Positions 57,249-64,000 of a stretch of DNA of 64,000 nucleotides are shown here, piece by piece. Each line of letters begins with the position of its first letter. The first letter of the stretch is position 1. Position numbers and translations under genes: made by a program. The stretch comes from Segniliparus rugosus ATCC BAA-974. Lineage in GTDB: Bacteria; Actinomycetota; Actinomycetes; Mycobacteriales; Mycobacteriaceae. The notes under the pieces were generated by a model that did no database searches, was not told the origin of the DNA, and saw only the letters and a list, made by a program, of their open reading frames with translations. Where the stretch lies: NCBI RefSeq assembly GCF_000185725.2, contig NZ_KI391953.1:1-64000 (forward strand). Reading direction: 5' to 3'.

Positions 57249-58214
57249 ATGTCCGCGACAACCGAGCAGCCCATCCGTGGGACGACCCGCGAAGCTGCGC
57301 TCCGCGCGGCGGCGGGCGGCTTCTTGCGCCGCGCGACCGCCCTGGCCGCCGTGTGCCTGACCGTCGGAACGCTCGGAGCGTGCGGCTCCTCGGAAACCCC
57401 GGCAACGACGATCAAGATCGGCACCACCGACGACAAGGGCGAGGGGTGGAAAGCCTTCGCCCAGGAGGCGAAGAGCCACGGCATCGACCTCGAAGTCGTC
57501 TCCTCCTGGGACTACATCGGCCCAAACGACGAGCTCGCGAGCAAGCAGATCGACGTGAACCTCGCCCAGCACCTCCGCTCCCTCGCCAGGTACAACGTGG
57601 CGCACAACACGCAGCTCGTCCCCGTCGCCTCCACCTACATCGTGCCGCTCGGCCTGTACTCCAAGCAGCACAAGACGCTCGCCGAGATCCCGCAGGGCGG
57701 GAAAGTCGCCATCCCCGACTACCCGCCGGACACCGCGAGGGCGCTGCTCGTGCTCCGCGACGCGGGGCTGGTCGTCTTGAAGGGCGACCCGACATCGCCC
57801 ACCAAAGACGACGTCGACCCGAGCTCGAAAGTCGTCGTCGAGGCCATCAAGTCCGACTTCCTCGTCCGGGGCTACGACGAGGACGACGCGGCGGTCATCA
57901 ACAACACGTGGCTCCCCTCCGCCGGGGTGGACCCCTCGGCCGCGTTGGCCAAGGACGACCCGAGCGCCCTCGGCGACCCCGATCCGCAGAAGCGGGCGCG
58001 GATGGAGCAGTACATCAACGTCATCGTGGTGCGGCCCGAGGACAAAGACAACCCGCTCTACCAGCGGCTCGCCGATATCTACCATTCCAAGCCGGTGCAA
58101 GAAGCCTTCGCCAGGCAGTCCAAAGGCTCTCAGATCGACGTGAAGAAAACTCCCGCAGAGCTGCAAGGAGTCCTCGCTGCGCTGGAGAATCAAATCCGGG
58201 CCGACCAGAAATAG
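57249..58214 (+). CDS. metQ: MetQ-family methionine-binding lipoprotein
   Basis: A NlpA-type binding protein of 321 residues. The signal peptide ends in TLGAC (Cys45, lipidated). The binding fold starts TIKIGTTDDKGEGW (about 54-67), and typical NlpA segments include VNLAQHLRSLARYN, PLGLYSKQHKTLAEIP and AVINNTWL. It collects methionine for the MetNI transporter encoded two genes downstream. ATG 57249 is chosen to place the lipobox at a normal depth. Confidence 0.9.
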   Translation: MSATTEQPIRGTTREAALRAAAGGFLRRATALAAVCLTVGTLGACGSSETPATTIKIGTTDDKGEGWKAFAQEAKSHGIDLEVVSSWDYIGPNDELASKQIDVNLAQHLRSLARYNVAHNTQLVPVASTYIVPLGLYSKQHKTLAEIPQGGKVAIPDYPPDTARALLVLRDAGLVVLKGDPTSPTKDDVDPSSKVVVEAIKSDFLVRGYDEDDAAVINNTWLPSAGVDPSAALAKDDPSALGDPDPQKRARMEQYINVIVVRPEDKDNPLYQRLADIYHSKPVQEAFARQSKGSQIDVKKTPAELQGVLAALENQIRADQK

Positions 58215-58333
58215 CCGGTCGGCCGGAGCGGCGGGGCCGGACCGACGACCGCGAGCCCGGTAAGGTGAGCCCGCCCGACCGCGAGGCAGGGAACACGGCA
58301 GGTGAGAAAAGACGCGACACGAAGGAGCGCCCG

Positions 58334-59272
58334 GTGAACGCGACGGCCCCGAAGACGCGGCGCGACCTCGTGGCCGGCTCCGCCCAGGGCCTGCTGCTCC
58401 TCGGAGCCGCGGCGGTGTCCGTCGTGGTGGTGCTCTCGGCGCTCGTCGCCCTCCTGAACTTCAGCGCCACAACCACGAGCGGCGGGGCGAACACCGTGCT
58501 GCTCGGGACCACGGACGCGGGGAAGGACAGCTGGAACACCTTCGTCGCCGAGGCGAAGCGCCAGGGGATCACCATCGACACGGTCAACTTCACCAACTAC
58601 CAGCAGCCGAACGACGCGCTCGCCCAAGGCCAGTTGGGCGCGAACCTCTTCCAGCACCTGCGCTTCCTCGCCGAGTACAACGTCGCGCACAACACGCATC
58701 TCACCCCGGTCGCGGCCACCTTCATCGTGCCGCTCGGCCTGTACTCGCATAAGCACAAGACGCTCGCCGAGATCCCCCGAGGCGGCCAGATCGCGGTGCC
58801 GAACGACCCTTCCAACCAGGGGCGCGCCCTGTTCGTGCTGCGCGCGGCTGGGCTCATCCGGCTGGTCGGGAACCGCTTGAGCCCGACCGCGAACGATGTG
58901 GACAAGGCAGCGTCCAAAGTCAGCCTCGTGCTGGTCGACCCGGCCCAGACCGCTCGTTCTCTGGACTCCGTCGACGGCGCGGTCGTCAACAACAACTACC
59001 TGAGCGATTCGGGGATCGACCCGAGGACGGCGCTGGCCAAGGACGATCCGAACGATCCGAACTCGGCGCAATACATCAACGTCATCGTGGTGCGGCCCGA
59101 GGACAAGGACAACCCGCTCTACCCGAAGCTCGCGGATATCTACCACTCCAAACCGGTGAACGACGCGTACAACACGGAATCCAAAGGAACACAGGTGGCC
59201 GTGACCAGACCCGCCGCCGAACTCCAGGCGATCCTCGCGGACGTCGAGGCCAAGATCCGGGCGGGACAGTGA
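58334..59272 (+). CDS. Second MetQ-like binding protein, membrane-anchored, no lipobox
   Basis: A protein of 312 residues, clearly a paralogue of the gene before it (shared NLFQHLRFLAEYNVAHNT, IVPLGLYSHKHKTLAEIP and VRPEDKDNPLYPKLADIYHS). Instead of a lipobox it has a membrane helix (about 18-44) that would tether it without lipid. Binding-site differences are likely, so the ligand may differ from methionine. The GTG start at 58334 has GAAGGAG upstream. Its TGA overlaps the metN GTG. Confidence 0.88.
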   Translation: MNATAPKTRRDLVAGSAQGLLLLGAAAVSVVVVLSALVALLNFSATTTSGGANTVLLGTTDAGKDSWNTFVAEAKRQGITIDTVNFTNYQQPNDALAQGQLGANLFQHLRFLAEYNVAHNTHLTPVAATFIVPLGLYSHKHKTLAEIPRGGQIAVPNDPSNQGRALFVLRAAGLIRLVGNRLSPTANDVDKAASKVSLVLVDPAQTARSLDSVDGAVVNNNYLSDSGIDPRTALAKDDPNDPNSAQYINVIVVRPEDKDNPLYPKLADIYHSKPVNDAYNTESKGTQVAVTRPAAELQAILADVEAKIRAGQ

Positions 59273-60324
59273 CCCCGGAAAAACCAGCGAGCGCAGAGCA
59301 CGGCATTCGGTTCGAGAACGTCAGCAAGACCTACCGGGCAGGAAGCCGCCTGGTCACCGCCGTCGACCAGGTGAGCATCGACATCCCGGCAGGCGAGATC
59401 TTCGCGATGATCGGCTATTCCGGCGCGGGGAAGTCCACGTTGATCCGGATGATCAACGGGCTGGAGAGGCCCAGCTCGGGCAGGGTGCTGGTGCACGGGA
59501 CCGAGGTGTCGGCGTTGTCCGAGCGCGGGCTGCGCGCGGTGCGCGCCGACGTGGGCATGGTGTTCCAACAGTTCAACCTCTTCCGCTCCCGGACGGTGGC
59601 GGGCAATGTGGCCTACCCGTTGAAGGTCGCGGGCTGGCCCGCCGCGAAACGCCAGGCGCGCGTCGCCGAACTGCTTGATTTCGTCGGCCTCGCCGACAAG
59701 GCGAAGCACTACCCCGACCAGCTCTCCGGCGGGCAGAAGCAGCGCGTCGGGATCGCGCGCGCGCTCGCGAGCGGTCCCTCTGTCCTCCTGGCCGACGAGG
59801 CGACCAGCGCGCTGGACCCGGAGACCACCGAGGACGTGCTGCGCTTGCTGCGCTCGGTCAACACGGAGTTCGGCGTGACCATCGTGGCGATCACCCATTC
59901 GATGTCCGTCGTGCGGGCCGTCGCCGACCGCGTCGCGGTGCTGGCCAAGGGCAAAGTGGTCGAGACCGGGACGGTCTTCGACGTCTTCGCCGATCCGCAG
60001 AGCGAGATCAGCCGCAATTTCGTCGGCACCGTGCTCCGGCACGCCCCGGAGGGGGCGGACCTCGCACGGATCGCCGAGCGCCACCCCGGCACGATCGTGG
60101 CCGTCGACATCCGGGACGACGTGCGCGTCGGCCCGCTGCTCGCCGAGGCCGTCCGCGCCGGCGTCCGCTTCGAGGTCGTCTACGGCGGAGTCGCCAGCTT
60201 GAAATCCCAAACGTTCGGCAACATCAGTTTCGAGTTCGACGGCCCCGCCGAGGAAGTCGCCAGGCTGATCGACAAACTCAAAGCCGCCACAAGGGCCGTC
60301 GTGGTGCAGGAGGCTTCGTCATGA
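59269..60324 (+). CDS. metN: Methionine ABC transporter ATPase MetN
   Basis: A protein of 351 residues. Walker A is GYSGAGKST (about 49-57), the signature LSGGQ (152-156), Walker B VLLADEAT (about 173-180) and the switch His is in AITHS. A C-terminal NIL/ACT regulatory domain (about 270-345) binds methionine and inhibits transport in known MetN proteins. The GTG start overlaps the preceding stop, and its own stop overlaps metI (ATGA). Confidence 0.94.
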   Translation: MTPEKPASAEHGIRFENVSKTYRAGSRLVTAVDQVSIDIPAGEIFAMIGYSGAGKSTLIRMINGLERPSSGRVLVHGTEVSALSERGLRAVRADVGMVFQQFNLFRSRTVAGNVAYPLKVAGWPAAKRQARVAELLDFVGLADKAKHYPDQLSGGQKQRVGIARALASGPSVLLADEATSALDPETTEDVLRLLRSVNTEFGVTIVAITHSMSVVRAVADRVAVLAKGKVVETGTVFDVFADPQSEISRNFVGTVLRHAPEGADLARIAERHPGTIVAVDIRDDVRVGPLLAEAVRAGVRFEVVYGGVASLKSQTFGNISFEFDGPAEEVARLIDKLKAATRAVVVQEASS

Positions 60325-61013
60325 TCGACCACCTCATCGGCTGGTTCGGGGCCGACTCCAGCTGGCGGCGGCTCGGCCCGCAGCTCGGCGAGGCTTTCGC
60401 GGACACCCTGTGGATGGTGCTGGTCACCGCGGTCTTCGGCGGAGTCCTCGGGCTGATCCTCGGCGTGATCCTGTACTGCTCCAGGCCCGGCGGGCTGCTC
60501 GCGAACCGGTTCGCGCACATCGTGCTGAACGTGGCCGTCAACATCATCCGGCCGATCCCGTTCGTGCTCCTCGTCGCGGCCCTCGGCCCGATCACCCTTG
60601 CCGCGGTCCACAAGACCATCGGCATCCAAGCCGCCATCTTCGTCATGGTGGTGTCCGCCGCCTTCGCCATCGCCAGGATCGTGGAGCAAAACCTCGTCAC
60701 CATCGACCCCGGCGTCATCGAGGCCGCCCGAGCCGTCGGGGCCAGCCCGCTGCGGATCATCCTGACCCTGCTCATCCCCGAAGCCCTCGGCCCGCTCATC
60801 CTCGGTTACACCTTCGTGCTGGTCGGCATCGTCGACATGTCGGCGATGGCCGGCGTTGTCGGCGGCGGCGGGGTCGGGGATTTCGCCATCACCTACGGCT
60901 ACAACCGCTTCCGCTGGGACGTCACCCTCGTGTCCGTGCTGCTCATCGTGCTCTTCGTGCAGCTCGCCCAGTTCATCGGGAACTGGCTCGCGAGAAAGGC
61001 GCTCCGCAGGTAA
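60321..61013 (+). CDS. metI: Methionine ABC transporter permease MetI
   Basis: A protein of 230 residues with five to six membrane helices. The EAA coupling motif is visible as EAARAVGASPLRIILTLLIP (about 134-153), which docks on MetN. It follows metN with overlapping start and stop, which completes a four-gene operon of two binding proteins, ATPase and permease. Confidence 0.94.
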   Translation: MIDHLIGWFGADSSWRRLGPQLGEAFADTLWMVLVTAVFGGVLGLILGVILYCSRPGGLLANRFAHIVLNVAVNIIRPIPFVLLVAALGPITLAAVHKTIGIQAAIFVMVVSAAFAIARIVEQNLVTIDPGVIEAARAVGASPLRIILTLLIPEALGPLILGYTFVLVGIVDMSAMAGVVGGGGVGDFAITYGYNRFRWDVTLVSVLLIVLFVQLAQFIGNWLARKALRR

Positions 61014-61138
61014 TCGAGCCCCGCGCGGCGACCTCCCTCGTCGTTCCCCGGCTCTTTCACACTGCTCTTCCCAGCTCTTTCAAGGTCCGACCGCCGGGTG
61101 CTAGCATGAGGCTTCGAGTGGAATGCGATTGGAGTCAC

Positions 61139-61807
61139 ATGGGAAAGAGCGCGCGCTCTCGGACGGCCCGGCTCTCTCAGCGAAGGGGCCGGCGGCTCGC
61201 GGGCCTCGGCTTGGCGGGAGGCCTCATCGCCGCCAGCGTGTTCGTCACGGCCAGGCCCTCGGCTGAAGCCACCCCGCAAGCCATCGCCGGACCGGCGCAT
61301 ATGAACCCGACCTCGTGGAACCCAACGGACGACAACGAGCCTTTCGAGTCCAGCGGCCCGTACGCCTTCGACACGCGGATGCCGGACGCCTCCCGCACCG
61401 GATCCGTCCCCCGCACCGGCGTCGGCAGCTTCGAGGACGCCTGTCGGCGCGTCAACAACACCTGGGCCCCCATCGAGCCCGCCTACCTCACGTGGCGGGT
61501 GAAGGTGGAGAGCACCGACGACTACTTCGCCGCCGAGCCGGAGATCGACAAACTCTCCTTCTTCCTGAGCACCGCGCACGGCGCGGTCGTCCGGGGCCTC
61601 GCGGGCGTCCCGAAGTACGACACTCGGACCGATCCGCTCCGGAAATACGACATGTACGCCGTGATCCTGCGCGAGATGGTCAACACCGGCGGCGGCATCG
61701 CCCCCCTTTTCCCCGATGTCGGCATCCCGTGGGAGCGCTGGGACTCCGCGTGGGACAACCTGAACCAGGCGCACGACGAAGTCGTCCGCGTGTGCCCCTC
61801 GCATTGA
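61139..61807 (+). CDS. Secreted or anchored protein of unknown function
   Basis: A protein of 222 residues. A basic N-terminus and a hydrophobic signal (about 20-38, LAGLGLAGGLIAASVFV) precede an acidic, Trp-containing mature part with two cysteines (EDACRRVNN and VRVCPSH). GGAG lies five bases before ATG 61139; ATG 61106 adds 11 residues. It lies between metI and phoP on the same strand but separated from both. Not recognised. Confidence 0.65.
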   Translation: MGKSARSRTARLSQRRGRRLAGLGLAGGLIAASVFVTARPSAEATPQAIAGPAHMNPTSWNPTDDNEPFESSGPYAFDTRMPDASRTGSVPRTGVGSFEDACRRVNNTWAPIEPAYLTWRVKVESTDDYFAAEPEIDKLSFFLSTAHGAVVRGLAGVPKYDTRTDPLRKYDMYAVILREMVNTGGGIAPLFPDVGIPWERWDSAWDNLNQAHDEVVRVCPSH

Positions 61808-61850
61808 CGGACTTCCCCCGGCCTGCCTCGTCAGGGAAGGTCCGGGACAT

Positions 61851-61868
61851 TCACAACTGATTCACAGA
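61851..61868 (+). promoter_or_regulatory. PhoP-box-like direct repeat before phoP
   Basis: TCACAAC and TCACAGA are separated by four bases (TGAT), the layout of the M. tuberculosis PhoP box (two 7-bp TCACAGC repeats, 4-bp spacer). The left repeat matches 6 of 7 and the right 6 of 7. It lies 44 bases before the phoP ATG, suggesting autoregulation. Confidence 0.6.
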
Positions 61869-61912
61869 CTTCTTTCACCCAACTCTCGGTCTCATCGCCC
61901 AGAATATGGGGT

Positions 61913-62635
61913 ATGACTGCAACGCTGGCCTCGAATTCGGGAGCCCGGACGTCGTCCATCCTCATCGTCGACGACGAGCCGAACATCGCCTACCTGCTCC
62001 GCGAGTGCCTCCTAGCCCAGGGGTTCAACGTCAAAGAGGCGCATAACCCCACCGACGCGTTGGCAGTGGTGACCAAGGAGCCGCCCGACGCGATGATCCT
62101 CGACGTCATGCTGCCCGGCATGGACGGGTACACCCTCTTGCGCCGGGTTCGGGAGATGGGCACCGAATGCCCCGTCCTCTTCCTCACTGCCCGAGACTCC
62201 CTCGAAGACAAGCTGACCGGGCTCACCATCGGCGGGGACGACTACGTCACCAAGCCCTTCAGCCTCGAAGAAGTCGTCGCCAGGCTGCGGGTGATCCTGC
62301 GCCGCGCGGGCAAGAGCGACGGCGCTCGGGAATCGCCCACCCTCGTCTTCGAGGACATCGAGCTCAACGAGGAGACCCATGAGGTGTGGAAGGCGGGCCA
62401 GCTGGTGTCCCTGTCCCCCACCGAATTCACCCTGCTGCGCTATTTCATGGTGAACGCCCGGATCGTGCTGTCGAAACGACAGATCCTCGAGCACGTGTGG
62501 CATTACGACTTCGGCGGCGACATGAACGTGGTCGAGTCCTACGTCTCGTACCTACGGCGCAAGATCGACACCGGAGAGAAGAAAATGCTCCAGACGCTCC
62601 GGGGCGTCGGGTACGTGCTGCGCGAGCCTCGGTGA
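61913..62635 (+). CDS. phoP: Response regulator PhoP
   Basis: An OmpR-family regulator of 240 residues. The receiver has acidic pocket Asp20/Asp21, phosphoacceptor Asp64 (MILDVMLPGMDG) and Lys114 (VTKPF). The winged-helix domain (about 140-238) carries SLSPTEFTLLRYF and VVESYVSYLRRKIDTGEK, almost identical to M. tuberculosis PhoP, which controls complex lipid synthesis and virulence export. Its stop overlaps the GTG of phoR. Confidence 0.93.
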   Translation: MTATLASNSGARTSSILIVDDEPNIAYLLRECLLAQGFNVKEAHNPTDALAVVTKEPPDAMILDVMLPGMDGYTLLRRVREMGTECPVLFLTARDSLEDKLTGLTIGGDDYVTKPFSLEEVVARLRVILRRAGKSDGARESPTLVFEDIELNEETHEVWKAGQLVSLSPTEFTLLRYFMVNARIVLSKRQILEHVWHYDFGGDMNVVESYVSYLRRKIDTGEKKMLQTLRGVGYVLREPR

Positions 62636-64000
62636 CCGCAGTCCGAGCCCGCACCAACCCGCCTCCGGGCGATCCGGGGGACGCGTCCCCCGCCCCGGCG
62701 AGGCGCCAGCTCGGCGACGGGGTCCGGAAGCTGCCGTTGTGGCTGACGCTGGTCTCGCTGATGCTGGTCCTCGTGGGGGGCGGCGTGCTGGTCAGCGACG
62801 CGATCGTCACCATCAGCTTCCAACGTTCGGTGATGAACCGCATCGACCAGGACATCACCGGAGTCGCCCAGCGGATCGCGGAGCGGCCGCTCAAGCCTCC
62901 CATCCCGCCGGGAAAGCCCATTCCCTCCATCGGCTATCCGAGCGTGCCCTCGGAGCCGTCCGCGAGCCCGACCCCTCGGCAAGGCGCGCCGTCCGCCCCG
63001 CCGACGCTGCGCACCCTGCAACCGCCGCCGCCAACGACTCGCCCGAACAGCCAGCCAAGCCCGGACGGCGCGCCCGAGCCCTCCGTCGCGCCCATCACCT
63101 TGGAAGGAGCCTCCTCCTCGAGGTACTACATCCGGGTGGGAGACCGGGTGTTCGGCCGTTTCCGAGGCTCGGACGGCACTGTGGTCGCCCCGCAAATCCC
63201 CGCCGACCTCTATCAGCTGCGCACCCCGCAAACCGTGCCGTCCGAAGGCGACCCGCGACTGCGCTGGCGCGCGGTGTGGATCCCCAGCCTGCACGGGGAC
63301 ATCGTCGTCGCCACCGAGCTCACCGACGTCGACGGCAACCTGTCCTCGCTCCTGACGCTGCAGCTCGCCATCGGCACCGGCGTCCTGCTCGTCCTCGGGC
63401 TCGCCGGTTACTTCCTCGTGCGCTGGAGCCTGCGCCCGCTGGTGGAGGTCGAGCGCACCGCGAACGAGATCGCGGCGGGGAACTTGGAGCGCCGAGTCCC
63501 GGACTGGGGGGAGCGCACCGAAGTCGGCAGGCTCTCCACGGCGTTGAACTCGATGCTGGCGCAGATCCAGCAGGCGTTCGCCGCCACCCAGGCCTCGGAG
63601 GAGAAAGCGAAAAGCTCGGAAGGCCGCATGCGGCAATTCGTCGCCGACGCGAGCCACGAGCTGCGCACCCCGCTCACCGCGATCCGGGGGTTCGCGGAAC
63701 TGCACCGCAAAGGCGTCGGGGTCTCGACCGCCGTCGCCATGTCTCGGATCGAGAGCGAGGCGATCCGCATGGGCAAACTCGTGGAAGACCTGCTCGCCCT
63801 CGCCCGCACCGACGAGCAGCGCCCGCTGGAGCTGGAGCCGGTGGACATGTTCCAGCTGATGACCGACGCCGTGCACGACGCGAAGGCCATCGCGCCTGAC
63901 CGCGAAGTCGTGTTCCAGCTCCAGCCCTCCGGCGGGGCCCCTGTGGTGCTTGGCGACGAGCCCTGCCTGCGGCAGGTGCTCTCGAACCTGGTGAGCAACG
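62632..64000 (+). CDS. phoR: Sensor histidine kinase PhoR (3' end outside window)
   Basis: The frame stays open to the window edge (456 codons seen). A first helix (about 44-64) and a second (about 245-266) flank an extracytoplasmic domain that includes a Pro/Ser/Thr-rich stretch (about 104-155). HAMP follows (about 266-320). The H-box is ASHELRTPLTAIRGF with phosphorylated His342. The ATP domain begins near 390, reaching LRQVLSNLVSN at the edge. The GTG start at 62632 overlaps the phoP stop (GTGA). Confidence 0.92.
   Translation, partial: MTAVRARTNPPPGDPGDASPAPARRQLGDGVRKLPLWLTLVSLMLVLVGGGVLVSDAIVTISFQRSVMNRIDQDITGVAQRIAERPLKPPIPPGKPIPSIGYPSVPSEPSASPTPRQGAPSAPPTLRTLQPPPPTTRPNSQPSPDGAPEPSVAPITLEGASSSRYYIRVGDRVFGRFRGSDGTVVAPQIPADLYQLRTPQTVPSEGDPRLRWRAVWIPSLHGDIVVATELTDVDGNLSSLLTLQLAIGTGVLLVLGLAGYFLVRWSLRPLVEVERTANEIAAGNLERRVPDWGERTEVGRLSTALNSMLAQIQQAFAATQASEEKAKSSEGRMRQFVADASHELRTPLTAIRGFAELHRKGVGVSTAVAMSRIESEAIRMGKLVEDLLALARTDEQRPLELEPVDMFQLMTDAVHDAKAIAPDREVVFQLQPSGGAPVVLGDEPCLRQVLSNLVSN

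Overview
The window is GC-rich DNA from a mycolic-acid-type actinobacterium (order Mycobacteriales). The markers are a giant type I fatty acid synthase, the glnX-glnH-pknG operon, an F420-dependent glucose-6-phosphate dehydrogenase, mycothiol-dependent MscR, a DesA1-type acyl-ACP desaturase, PhoPR, and the order gyrB-gyrA-DUF3566-tRNA-Ile. The gene set would suit a lineage near the base of the mycobacteria, such as Segniliparus, but this is a guess from gene content.

Layout. 1-6492 (-): FAS I, cut by the window edge and broken by two one-base frameshifts. 6948-9028 (-): a DUF5134 membrane protein with a methionine-rich stretch, plus a PepSY membrane protein. 9157-13672 (+): glnX, glnH and pknG, an overlapping metabolic-sensing operon. 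13927-16829 (-): fgd and a flavin monooxygenase. 17090-18869 (+): a flippase-like membrane protein and a small secreted protein. 18910-23000: a proline-rich membrane protein, rtcB, mscR (preceded by a perfect 36-bp palindrome) and a beta-carbonic anhydrase. 23253-25517 (+): a very unusual Tyr/Trp-rich then Gln/Pro-rich surface protein ending at a textbook terminator. 25619-32697 (-): one long operon running ppgS, DUF2304, DUF3068, a membrane GT-C-like protein, citE-like and a RecQ-like helicase, probably centred on decoration of cell-wall arabinogalactan. 32729-42898: oligopeptidase B, PadR, PhoU, an LCP ligase, dus, a split hypothetical gene, desA1 and an FUSC exporter. The phoU/LCP/dus/desA1 order matches Mycobacterium tuberculosis Rv0821c-Rv0824c.

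42968-50589: a PPOX protein, tRNA-Ala(TGC) with two decayed tandem copies beside it, efeB and a fused efeU-efeO gene with an internal amber codon, a purine/cytosine-type deaminase, cynS and divergent cynR, small secreted and hydrolase-like proteins, then tRNA-Ile(GAT). In M. tuberculosis the two tRNAs are adjacent, so about 6.9 kb of iron and cyanate genes lies between them here. 50675-57071 (-): DUF3566 protein, gyrA, gyrB and a lone cytosine-C5 DNA methyltransferase. 57249-61013 (+): metQ, a second metQ-like gene without a lipobox, metN and metI. 61139-64000 (+): a secreted protein, phoP with a PhoP-box-like repeat in front, and the 5' part of phoR.

Two things cut across the window. First, several otherwise well conserved genes (fas twice, recQ-like, the GT-C-like gene, dus, a DUF pair at 39600) are interrupted by one-base length changes, most of them in homopolymer runs. 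This looks more like sequencing error than gene decay. Second, sites resembling IdeR iron boxes sit in front of efeU and desA1, and a weaker one in front of the flavin monooxygenase, suggesting that iron links these loci.
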